Assembly (NCBI RefSeq): GCF_029167105.1
Contig: NZ_JARFML010000012.1
Coordinates: 174,644-238,643 of the forward strand
Direction: 5' to 3'
DNA: 64,000 bases
DNA from: Bradyrhizobium yuanmingense
Lineage (GTDB): Bacteria; Pseudomonadota; Alphaproteobacteria; Rhizobiales; Xanthobacteraceae
Position 1 is the stretch's first letter, and every line of letters starts with the position of its first letter. Of the stretch, positions 57,680-64,000 are shown one piece after another. The notes under the pieces are model-generated. The model did no database searches. It had not been told where the DNA came from and saw only the letters and a program-made list of their open reading frames with translations. Both the position numbers and the translations under genes were made by a program.

Positions 57680-58624
57680 CTATTCCGCCGCGGCCTGGAA
57701 CGGGCCGAGGTCGGCGAACGGAATCGTGGTCGCCAGCACGTCGGCGAGAACGCCGAAATCGGCGGCCACCTGCGCAAAGCGGGCGCTGCGCTCGCGCCGC
57801 CGCTCGTCCATGTAGATCGCGCGGTTGAGCTCGAGCTGCACGGCGTGCAGGCCGCTCGCGGGATTGCCGTAATGCTCGGTGATGAAGCCGCCGGCATAGG
57901 GCTTGTTGCGGCCGATCGAATAGCCGAGCCCGCTCATGGTCTCCTCGACGCGATCGGGCAGTAGCGGCGTGCAGCTGGTGCCGTAGCGATCGCCGATCAC
58001 GACGTCGGGCCGGCGCGGCTCGTCCCTGCTGACGCCGACCGACGGCATCGAGTGGCAGTCGACCAGCACCACCGTGCCGAACATCTGGTGCACCTTGTTG
58101 ATCAGCCGGCGCAGCGCGCGATGGTAGGGCTTGTACAGCGTCTCGATCCGTCCCAGCGCGTCGTCGACCAAGAGGCGGTCGCGATAGATCTCCTGGCCGT
58201 CGCCCACCACGCGCGGAATGGTGCCGAGGCCGCCGGCGACCCGCATCGAGCGGGTGTTGGCGAAGCTCGGCAGCCGGCCGGTGAACATGCGTGGGTCGAG
58301 CTCATAGGGCTCGCGGTTGACGTCGACATAGGAGCGGGGAAAGTTGACCCGCACCGTCGGAAAGCCGCGTGCGCTCAGATGGCCGATCAGCTCGTCCATG
58401 AACGAGTCTTCCGACCGCCGCAGCGTGGGCAGGTCGATCCGCGACGCCGCCAGGAATTCCTCAGGATAGGTCGAGCCGGAATGCGGCGAGTTGAAGATGA
58501 CGGGCGCGCGCCATTCGGCAGGCTCGAAGATCTCGAAGGCTGGCGACATGTCGCCGTCAAAGCGGGTCATCTTCTCAGGCTTCGTCCCTTCGTGCCGCAC
58601 GATCCGGACAAGCTCCGGGTCCAA
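57680..58624 (-). CDS. N-formylglutamate amidohydrolase
   Basis: A 314-residue enzyme of the FGase family (HutG-like), hydrolysing N-formylglutamate to glutamate and formate. Conserved features are VIFNSPHSGSTYPEEF near the start, RVNFPRSYVDVNREPYELDPRMF, the metal-site region VVLVDCHSMPSVG and FITEHYGNPASGLHAVQLELNRAIYMDE. No other hut genes are nearby, so its role may be in a general formyl- or acyl-glutamate salvage rather than histidine degradation. An alternative start lies at codon 19 or 26. It is divergent from cpdR, a pairing I recall as conserved in this family. Confidence 0.88.
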   Translation of the reverse strand: MDPELVRIVRHEGTKPEKMTRFDGDMSPAFEIFEPAEWRAPVIFNSPHSGSTYPEEFLAASRIDLPTLRRSEDSFMDELIGHLSARGFPTVRVNFPRSYVDVNREPYELDPRMFTGRLPSFANTRSMRVAGGLGTIPRVVGDGQEIYRDRLLVDDALGRIETLYKPYHRALRRLINKVHQMFGTVVLVDCHSMPSVGVSRDEPRRPDVVIGDRYGTSCTPLLPDRVEETMSGLGYSIGRNKPYAGGFITEHYGNPASGLHAVQLELNRAIYMDERRRERSARFAQVAADFGVLADVLATTIPFADLGPFQAAAE

Positions 58625-58903
58625 TGATTCGGCCGATCTCGCGGCTCTTATGTGTCGTCATTGTCCGGAATCGCAACCATTCTGCCAAGCGAAAAGATGT
58701 GATGGCCTCTTGGAACACGTCTTAACCGTACGGCCAGCGGGACGGGGACGCGCCGGTCCGGCTCGATTGATTCAGACCTCGTTCCGGTCCACAAAGAGCC
58801 GGCGGCGGGGCCGGCGCAGGGTTAAGATTTTCACCCCAAATTTACCCTCTGTCGGGCTTAGTGACCTCTGCTGATATCCTCTGGGGATTCGACGTTTCCT
58901 GCC

Positions 58904-59263
58904 ATGCCAAAGATCCTGCTCGCCGAAGATGACAACGACATGCGCCGTTTCCTGGTCAAGGCGCTGGAAAACGCCGGTTTTCAGGTCTCGTCCCACGACA
59001 ACGGCATGGCCGCCTATCAGCGGCTGCGGGAAGAGCCGTTCGAGATGCTGCTGACCGACATCGTCATGCCCGAGATGGACGGCATCGAGCTCGCCCGCCG
59101 GGCCTCGGAACTCGACCCTGACATCAAGATCATGTTCATCACCGGCTTTGCCGCGGTCGCCCTGAACTCGGATTCGGACGCCCCCAAGAACGCCAAGGTG
59201 CTGTCCAAGCCGGTGCATCTGCGCGAATTGGTCAGCGAAGTGAACAAGATGCTGGCGGCCTAA
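58904..59263 (+). CDS. cpdR: Response regulator CpdR
   Basis: A 119-residue single-domain receiver. The phosphoacceptor is Asp52 (LLTDIVMPEMDG), the acidic pair is in LAEDDNDM, and the lysine is Lys102 (VLSKPVHL). Near-identity to CpdR of Caulobacter and rhizobia is evident from memory across LLAEDDNDMRRFLVKALENAGF and IKIMFITGFAAVAL. CpdR, when unphosphorylated, brings ClpXP to the cell pole to degrade CtrA and other regulators; phosphate comes via ChpT. The final LAA is a ClpXP-type degron. The following gene is tRNA-Val. Confidence 0.94.
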   Translation: MPKILLAEDDNDMRRFLVKALENAGFQVSSHDNGMAAYQRLREEPFEMLLTDIVMPEMDGIELARRASELDPDIKIMFITGFAAVALNSDSDAPKNAKVLSKPVHLRELVSEVNKMLAA

Positions 59264-59335
59264 ATCGGCCGCGTTCCGTCCTTGCGCACGCTCCCCTGAG
59301 CCGTTATAGGGACCCCACCGACGAAATGACCTCTA

Positions 59336-59410
59336 GGGCACGTAGCTCAGCGGGAGAGCACTACCTTGACATGGTAGGGGTCACAGGTTCGATCCCTGTC
59401 GTGCCCACCA
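59336..59410 (+). tRNA. tRNA-Val (anticodon GAC)
   Basis: A complete 75-base cloverleaf with encoded CCA. The acceptor stem pairs GGGCACG with CGTGCCC. The D arm is GCTC...GAGC, the anticodon stem CTACC/GGTAG encloses the loop TTGACAT with anticodon GAC, and the T arm is ACAGG-TTCGATC-CCTGT. It reads the valine codon GTC. It lies 72 bases after cpdR on the same strand. Confidence 0.98.
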
Positions 59411-59440
59411 TCCTTCGCTCGCGATAGCAGAGTGAAGGAT
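59410..59440 (+). other. Hairpin abutting the 3' end of tRNA-Val
   Basis: ATCCTTCGCTC pairs with GAGTGAAGGAT (one G-T pair) around a 9-base loop. It begins at the last A of CCA. No T run follows. It could be a transcription stop, a processing signal for the tRNA 3' end, or part of an attachment site. Confidence 0.45.
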
Positions 59441-59609
59441 GCCGCGCCGAAGCCCAAAGGGCGTAGGCGGGCTGCCGCCGCGAGCTTCGGCTCGGCAAGC
59501 CGAGATCTCATTCCAGGCACTGTTCCTCAGCCGCTGTCCCGGATGACCCTGCACTCCATCTTGGTTACGATATCCTGGCTACGATGCAGCCTTCCATGCG
59601 AGGCCGCCC

Positions 59610-60068
59610 ATGACCGTCTCCGTCATCGAGCAAGCAAAGATCCAGGCGCAGGTGCTGGTGCCGTTGGTCAAGGCGTTGCAGGCCGAACTCGGTGAGGCGC
59701 GTGCCAATGCGCTGGTGCGCAAGGCGCTCGGCGATCTCTATCGCCGCTTCGGCGAGGAGTTCTGGAAGGCGAAGAACGAGAGCGATCTCGGCAAGGCCGT
59801 GTCGTCGGCCTTCCGCACCTATGCCCGCGACGATGCGCTCGCTTATGACGTCATCGAGCAGACCCATGACGCGGTCGCTTTTGACGTGACGCGCTGCGCC
59901 TATGCCGAGTTCTACAAGGCCCTGGGCGAGCCGGAGCTCGGTTTCCTCCTGATCTGCACCGCGGACTTTGCCACCGCGGAAGGTTTTGGTCCCGACATCA
60001 AGCTCACGCGCACGCAGACGATCATGCAAGGCGCCCCCCATTGCGACTTCCGCTACAAGCGCGTTTAG
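59610..60068 (+). CDS. L-2-amino-thiazoline-4-carboxylate hydrolase family protein
   Basis: A 152-residue protein. The pattern AFDVTRCAYAEFYKALGEPELGFLLICTADFATAEGFGPDIKLTRTQTIMQGAPHCDFRY with conserved cysteines is that of the ATC hydrolase family (PF14196-like). Its members open thiazoline rings in cysteine metabolism of some pseudomonads; most are uncharacterised. The start at 59610 follows a gap after tRNA-Val. Insertion-sequence debris begins immediately after its stop codon, so any downstream gene on this strand has been cut off. Confidence 0.7.
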   Translation: MTVSVIEQAKIQAQVLVPLVKALQAELGEARANALVRKALGDLYRRFGEEFWKAKNESDLGKAVSSAFRTYARDDALAYDVIEQTHDAVAFDVTRCAYAEFYKALGEPELGFLLICTADFATAEGFGPDIKLTRTQTIMQGAPHCDFRYKRV

Positions 60069-60184
60069 CCCGGAGACATGACTGACAGGTGTTCGGGGAC
60101 ATGGTTGACACGTCAAAATCGGCTCGATTCGTCAAACAAGGGGGCGAGCGATGCCGTGGCAAGAGGTGTCAGTTATGGATCAAC
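60069..60184 (+). mobile_element. Remnant of an IS481-like element
   Basis: Two imperfect direct repeats, GAGACATGACTGACAG (60073-60088) and GGGACATGGTTGACAC (60096-60111), look like transposase-binding end repeats, followed by ATGCCGTGGCAAGAGG (from 60151), which reads MPWQEVSVMDQR, the usual start of IS481-type transposases from memory. Only about 11 codons remain. The sequence then switches into the 3' end of the Nudix gene. The family name is from memory of similar elements in Bradyrhizobium. Confidence 0.6.
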
Positions 60185-60645
60185 GGCGAGGGTTTGCTCC
60201 CGAGCAACAAGCCCTTCAGCCCGGTCGGATAGAGCTCCGGTCCGCCCTCCACGTCGAGACCGGCAAGGTCGAACCAGCGCGCGACGATTTGCTCTCCATT
60301 GTCCTCGCGGAAGTCGATGCGCTCCTGGCCGGCGAATGCGTCATCGGGAAACGCGACCTCCGCGATGAACATCACCTCGTGTCCGGTCGATCCCTCGTGC
60401 ACAAAAATGTTCTCCATCACCAGCGGTTCGCCCACGATGGTGACGTCGATGCCGAGCTCTTCGTTGAATTCCCGCACCAAGGCCGCGCGCCAGCTCTCGC
60501 CGAACTCGATCTCGCCGCCGAGCGGGCGCGCGCCCTTGATCCGCCCCGCATCGTCGCGCACCTCGGCTGCCAGCAGCCGCCCGCCGCGCCAGTGCAGGCC
60601 GATCGCGACGACGCGGATGCGGGGATGGGGGCGCCATGTGGTCAT
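60169..60645 (-). CDS. Nudix hydrolase with an IS-derived tail
   Basis: A 158-residue pyrophosphohydrolase. The Nudix box reads GGEIEFGESWRAALVREFNEELGI with the expected G-x5-E-x7-R-E-x-x-E-E-x-G spacing; the catalytic glutamates are present. It acts on a nucleoside diphosphate derivative; substrate unknown. The last few codons (LIHN and the stop) read from the IS remnant on the opposite strand, so the natural C-terminus has been replaced. The domain itself is complete, so activity is likely kept. It is followed in the minus direction by the ATC hydrolase gene on the other strand. Confidence 0.85.
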   Translation of the reverse strand: MTTWRPHPRIRVVAIGLHWRGGRLLAAEVRDDAGRIKGARPLGGEIEFGESWRAALVREFNEELGIDVTIVGEPLVMENIFVHEGSTGHEVMFIAEVAFPDDAFAGQERIDFREDNGEQIVARWFDLAGLDVEGGPELYPTGLKGLLLGSKPSPLIHN

Positions 60646-60736
60646 GGCGGATCGTTAATCCGTGTCGCACGCTTTCGCAACGAGAGAGGAGATCGGGTGC
60701 TTGCGATGGGGAGACGAGAGACCCGTCACCTCGCGA

Positions 60737-61828
60737 TCATCCCACCAGATACTTTTTCACCGCCGCCTCATCCCACGCAATCCCATTGCCCGGATCCTCG
60801 CTCGGCAGCGCAAAGCCGTCCTTGATCTGCAGCCGGCTCGCCAGCACCGCGTCGGCCCAGTCGACATATTCCAGCCAATGCGCGGTCGGCGTCACGCAAA
60901 GCAGATGCGCGCTGACTTCCGAGAACAGGTGCGACGACATCTCGATGCCGGCAGCATGGGCGAGCGAAGCGGCCCGCAGCCAGCCGGTGACGCCGCCGAT
61001 GCGCTGGACATCAGGCATGACGTAGTCGCAGGCCTCCGCCGAGAGCGCGGCCTGCATGGAAAACGCGCTGTCAAAATTCTCGCCGATCTGGACCGGCGTC
61101 TGCAGCGCGTCGGCAATGCGGGCGCAGCCGGCATAATCGTCGTGGCGGATCGGCTCCTCGATCCAGCTAAGGCCCTCGTCGTCGAGCATCTCGCCGCGGC
61201 GGATCGCTTCGGTGACCGTCAGCGCCTGATTGTAGTCGCACATCAGCGTGACTTCGTCGCCGACGGCCTTGCGCACCGCGCGCACGACGGCGAGATCCTC
61301 CCGTGCATCGCTCCGGCCGACGCGGATCTTTGCGGCGTGAAATCCCTCGGCCAGCAGCTTGTGGGCTTCCTCCACCGCGGCGCCCGCCGGCATGATGCCG
61401 AGGCCCTTCGAATTGTAGGCGCGCACCGGCTTCGGCGCGCCGCCGAGCAGGCGGGCCAGCGGCAGGCTGCGCGTGCGCGCGAGCGCGTCCCATGCCGCCA
61501 TGTCGATGCCGGATTGCGCCAGCCGCTGCAGGCCGGCGAGGCCCAGCAGCGTGAAACGCTGGCCCAGCTTTCGCTCGATCTCGAACGGCAGCAGCTCGTC
61601 GCCGGTGAGCAAGTCTGACATCTCCGTGACCATCGCCGCCAGCGGTTTCAAGGCCGAGGGCGTGAGCGAGAACAGATAGGAATGGCCCACCGCGCCCTGA
61701 TCGGTTTCGCAGTCGATCAGCACCAGCGGCGCCTTGGCGACCGCCCCGGTCGCGGTCTGGAGCGGCAGGTTCATCGGCACGATCACGGGACGCGCCTGGA
61801 AGCGCTTGATGCGGACGGTCTCGGTCAT
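60737..61828 (-). CDS. Mandelate racemase/muconate lactonising enzyme family protein
   Basis: A 363-residue enolase superfamily enzyme. The first acid/base site is KIR at Lys167-Arg169 in place of the K-x-K/H of canonical members. The metal ligands appear as Asp198 (CDYNQ), Glu224 (IEEP) and Glu250 (IGEN), and a His/Asp dyad of mandelate racemase type is suggested by Asp273 and His300 (EMSSHLFSE). It would abstract a proton next to a carboxylate of a sugar acid or aryl acid; the substrate is unknown. Start at 61828 is chosen where conserved sequence begins; an in-frame upstream ATG adds 16 unusual residues. Confidence 0.87.
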   Translation of the reverse strand: MTETVRIKRFQARPVIVPMNLPLQTATGAVAKAPLVLIDCETDQGAVGHSYLFSLTPSALKPLAAMVTEMSDLLTGDELLPFEIERKLGQRFTLLGLAGLQRLAQSGIDMAAWDALARTRSLPLARLLGGAPKPVRAYNSKGLGIMPAGAAVEEAHKLLAEGFHAAKIRVGRSDAREDLAVVRAVRKAVGDEVTLMCDYNQALTVTEAIRRGEMLDDEGLSWIEEPIRHDDYAGCARIADALQTPVQIGENFDSAFSMQAALSAEACDYVMPDVQRIGGVTGWLRAASLAHAAGIEMSSHLFSEVSAHLLCVTPTAHWLEYVDWADAVLASRLQIKDGFALPSEDPGNGIAWDEAAVKKYLVG

Positions 61829-62020
61829 GGCTCTCTCCCGGCGGAGCGGATGCAGTTCGACGCCGATCTTAAGCATCCGTGATCAAACGAAAAGGCTCCT
61901 CTGCCGACCCACCATAAAATGGGGTTGCGTGAGCCCGCGATTCTTGGCTCTGTGCCGCCGCATTCCTTGCCGCAGATTCCGAGGGGTTTGCGACAAAATC
62001 GCACACAACGGAGCCCCGAC

Positions 62021-63583
62021 GTGAAACAAGAGATCTCCGAAGAACAGCGCAAGAGCGGCGTCCTCACGGGTGCTGCGATCGTCTTCCTCCTGCTCGCCTT
62101 GCCGGTCGCGGTGTGGCTGGACCTGACCGAGCTCAGCAAGACGGCGCTGCGGCGCCAGGCGATCGATCTCAATTCGGTGATCACGAGCGTGCGCAGCTAT
62201 TACGCCTCCAACGTGGTCGGGCGCGTGCTCGCCAACCCCAACGGCAGCACCAAGGTCGTGCACAATTACGAATCCGTGCCCGGCGCGATCCCGATCCCCG
62301 CGACGTTGTCGTTGGAGCTCGGCCGGGTGATCGGCGCCCAGCAGGAGAACATCACCTATCGCTTCGTCTCGGACTTCCCGTTCCAGAACCGCGCTCCGCA
62401 CCAGCTCGACAAGTTCGAGAAGGACGCGCTCGATGCGCTGCGCCGGGATCCCGAGCAGAAGATCGTGGAGACCGAGACCTCGCTGTTCAACGACAAGGTC
62501 CGCCTGGTTGCGCCCGTCACGATGGGGCCGGCTTGCGTGAGCTGCCACAACAGCCACCCCGAGAGCCCGAAGAAGGACTGGAAGGTGGGGGATGTCCGCG
62601 GCATCCAGGAGGTGATCATCGCCCAGCCCATCGCCGCCAACATCTTTTCGTTCAAGTTCCTCCTGGCCTATTTCGTGATCGCCGCCGGAAGCGGGCTTGC
62701 GTTCCTCTCGCTGCAGCGCCGCCAGGCGCGCCGTATCAAGAACATGAACAAGGAGCTGGAATCCGCCAACGACTTCCTCGCCTCGCTGTCGATGAAGATC
62801 TCGCGCTACATCCCGCCGCAGGTCTACAAGAGCATCTTCTCGGGCCAGAAGGACGTCACCATCCACACCGAGCGCAAGAAGCTCACCATCTTCTTCTCCG
62901 ACATTCAGAACTTCACCGCCACCGCCGAGCGGCTGCAGCCGGAGCAGCTGACCCAGCTCCTCAACGAATATTTCACGGAGATGTCGGCGATCGCCCACGA
63001 CTATGGCGGCACCATCGACAAGTTCATCGGCGACGCCATGCTGATCTTCTTCGGCGACCCCGAGACCAAGGGCGACCGGGCCGATGCGCAGGCCTGCCTG
63101 CAGATGGCCTGGCGCATGCAGCAGCGGCTTGCGGAGCTGAACGCGAAATGGCGGGCGTCGGGCATCGAGCAGCCGTTTCGCTCGCGCATGGGCATCAACT
63201 CCGGCTATTGCAATGTCGGCAATTTCGGCAGCGCCGACCGCATGGACTACACCATCATCGGTGCGGAGGCGAACCTCGCCGCGCGCCTGCAATCGATCGC
63301 CGAGCCCGGCGGCATCGTGCTGAGCTACGAGACCTTTGCGCTCGTCAGCGACATCGTCCGCGCGCATGCGCTGCCGGCGATCACGATGAAGGGCATCAGC
63401 CGCGAGGTGATCCCCTATACCGTGGACGCGCTGAACGACTCTGCCGCGGCGAACAGCGGCATCATCACCGAGCGCGCGCCGGGGCTCGAGCTCTATCTCG
63501 ATCCCGCCGTGGTGAAGTCGGGCGATGCCGCGCGCGTCCGCTCGCTGCTGGAGAACGCACTGGCCTCGCTGAAGCCGGCGTGA
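62021..63583 (+). CDS. Class III adenylate cyclase with c-type haem sensor domain
   Basis: A 520-residue membrane receptor cyclase. TM1 (about 14-34), then a periplasmic domain (35-205) with a c-type haem site CVSCH (172-176) and a Tll0287-like layout, TM2 (about 211-231), a linking coil, and a cytosolic cyclase domain: Asp294 (FFSDIQNF), Lys334 and Asp338 (DKFIGDAM), and NLAARLQ with the final Asn/Arg pair. It should make cAMP in response to redox state or a gas at the haem. The start is a GTG at 62021; the ATG at 61919 would add an unlikely 34-residue extension ahead of the first helix. Ribosome site is weak. Confidence 0.88.
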   Translation: MKQEISEEQRKSGVLTGAAIVFLLLALPVAVWLDLTELSKTALRRQAIDLNSVITSVRSYYASNVVGRVLANPNGSTKVVHNYESVPGAIPIPATLSLELGRVIGAQQENITYRFVSDFPFQNRAPHQLDKFEKDALDALRRDPEQKIVETETSLFNDKVRLVAPVTMGPACVSCHNSHPESPKKDWKVGDVRGIQEVIIAQPIAANIFSFKFLLAYFVIAAGSGLAFLSLQRRQARRIKNMNKELESANDFLASLSMKISRYIPPQVYKSIFSGQKDVTIHTERKKLTIFFSDIQNFTATAERLQPEQLTQLLNEYFTEMSAIAHDYGGTIDKFIGDAMLIFFGDPETKGDRADAQACLQMAWRMQQRLAELNAKWRASGIEQPFRSRMGINSGYCNVGNFGSADRMDYTIIGAEANLAARLQSIAEPGGIVLSYETFALVSDIVRAHALPAITMKGISREVIPYTVDALNDSAAANSGIITERAPGLELYLDPAVVKSGDAARVRSLLENALASLKPA

Positions 63584-63630
63584 GGAGCGGGCTCTTGATT
63601 GAACTCGGATGTTGTCAAGGGGCCGGTGCG

Positions 63631-63738
63631 CTCCCTCTCCCGCTTGCGGGAGAGGGTAGGGGTGAGGGCTTCCCTCCTCTTGGGGGTTCTCGATTTCGGA
63701 TACATCTCTCCCCGACCCTCCCCCGCAAGCGGGAAGGG
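63631..63738. repeat. Intergenic palindromic repeat, CTCCCTCTCCCGCTTGCGGGAGAGGG type
   Basis: CTCCCTCTCCCGCTTGCGGGAGAGGG folds as a perfect hairpin. GGGGTGAGGG follows, and CTCCCCCGCAAGCGGGAAGG closes the element. It is the same repeat type as at 3230 and 48791, and it starts 47 bases past the end of the cyclase gene. Confidence 0.75.
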
Positions 63739-63778
63739 CCATCGCATATGACTTGTGGCGGCGGTTTGCGCACGCCTC

Positions 63779-63874
63779 GTCCTTCGAGACGGCGCTGACG
63801 CGCCTCCTCAGGATGAGGCTAATCAGCGTCAGTGCCCGTTGAAACTGCTGCCGCGCACTCCGTCCTCATCCTGA
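63779..63874. repeat. Palindromic repeat, GTCCTTCGAGACGGCGCT type, interrupted by an IS
   Basis: CCTTCGAGACGGCGCTGACGCGCCTCCTCAGGATGAGG is followed by a spacer and then CGTCCTCATCCTGAG. It resembles the gltBD element at 40039, read from its other side. Its right end meets the IS sequence at 63875, so the IS has landed in or at the edge of this repeat. Confidence 0.65.
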
Positions 63875-64000
63875 GAGCCTGACTCAAAAAGCGTAGACCT
63901 CTTCAAGGTCGGGCCAAGCGGCGAGTTAGAAGCCTCAGATGGGCGACGAGCAGCCAAGCAAGCTCGGTGGCGGCAGACCCCTCAAAGTCTTTGGAGAGAC
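63875..64000 (-). mobile_element. Right-edge fragment of an IS5-like insertion sequence
   Basis: From about 63875 (GAGCCTGACTCAAAAAG, a plausible terminal inverted repeat) the sequence runs to the end of the window. It contains the C-terminal end of a transposase on the minus strand, so the element extends beyond the window. The length and the other end cannot be seen. Confidence 0.65.
63903..64000 (-). CDS. Transposase C-terminus, partial, IS5-like
   Basis: Reading the minus strand from the window edge, the frame starting at 63998 gives LSKDFEGSAATELAWLLVAHLRLL and then TRRLARP followed by a stop (63905-63903). This matches the C-terminal end of IS5-family DDE transposases (normally R-L-x-K-D-F-E...LLTRRL). 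The rest of the gene lies outside the window. It is recorded as partial because of the window edge, not because of evident damage. Confidence 0.65.
   Translation of the reverse strand, partial: LSKDFEGSAATELAWLLVAHLRLLTRRLARP

Noticed and set aside
57680..58624. A complete histidine utilisation operon around the HutG-like gene
   Set aside because: No hutH, hutU, hutI or hutC-like gene is nearby, so the enzyme is treated as a single gene.
60151..60825. A 224-codon plus-strand frame beginning with transposase-like residues
   Set aside because: Only the first 11 or so codons are from the IS. The remainder is the complement of the Nudix gene, so it is not a real transposase.
61883..63742. A 619-codon minus-strand frame
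   Set aside because: It is the complement of the haem-sensor cyclase gene, with His/Asp/Arg/Gly-rich shadow composition and no motif.
1..64000. CRISPR array or cas genes
   Set aside because: Repeats found are palindromic, few, and dispersed. No regularly spaced direct repeats with unique spacers and no cas-like protein were seen.

Overview
The window looks like chromosomal DNA of a Bradyrhizobium-type alphaproteobacterium. The signs are high GC with strong GC3 bias, small secreted DUF3551-type and CEP...GRC-type proteins, a homospermidine synthase, a ROSE-type heat-shock leader, CpdR next to tRNA-Val, an alphaproteobacterial Zur-like box, and many copies of long interrupted palindromes in the gaps. 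Nearly all of it is core or conserved chromosomal content. Accessory DNA is limited to an IS remnant near 60.1 kb, an IS end running off the right edge, and possibly a small acyl carrier protein cassette at 3.4-7.7 kb.

Layout. 0.3-3.2 kb: a secreted small protein, htpG and a DUF3551 protein. 3.4-7.7 kb: a tight row of FATP-type acyl-CoA synthetase, acyl carrier protein, AMP-dependent ligase and SDR reductase, resembling a miniature acyl-activation/reduction pathway of unknown product. 7.9-13 kb: small orphan proteins, a DUF3095 protein, a DUF2147 protein, a MATE exporter, a GNAT and sodB. 13.2-20 kb: a two-half permease followed by a zinc locus (His-rich peptide, znuC, znuB, znuA, COG0523 GTPase, WD40 protein) behind a Zur-like palindrome, then an MgtC family gene. 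20.5-25.4 kb: polyamine genes (homospermidine synthase and ornithine decarboxylase) with a long structured decarboxylase leader. 25.5-31.3 kb: M3 peptidase, DUF1007, Ni/Co exporter, thioesterase, MAPEG and hemH. 31.3-36.4 kb: ABC binding protein, SPFH/NfeD pair, an HxlR regulator with tandem operators facing a carboxymuconolactone decarboxylase-like gene, and kdsD. 36.6-45 kb: a beta-barrel protein and gltD/gltB.

45.4-57 kb: a secreted Pro/Ala-rich protein, two alpha/beta hydrolases, an hsp20 gene with RpoH-type promoter and RNA thermometer, a large di-haem cytochrome, a class III cyclase with TPRs, LysE and TauE exporters, LysR and hisN. 57.1-57.7 kb: an intergenic region with a complete small RNA gene (promoter, three stem-loops, terminator) that resembles the AbcR/alpha-r15 family. 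57.7-64 kb: N-formylglutamate amidohydrolase, cpdR, tRNA-Val(GAC), an ATC hydrolase family protein, IS debris, a Nudix hydrolase, an enolase superfamily enzyme, an adenylate cyclase with a c-type haem sensor domain, repeats, and the end of an IS5-like element.

The strongest non-coding signals are the small RNA gene at 57.44-57.57 kb, the hsp20 promoter plus ROSE-like thermometer, the Zur-like box lying on the -10 of a nearly leaderless His-rich gene, and two identical-spacing operators next to the HxlR gene. No CRISPR array, phage or complete transposon was seen. All family names are from reading motifs by eye; no database search was run.
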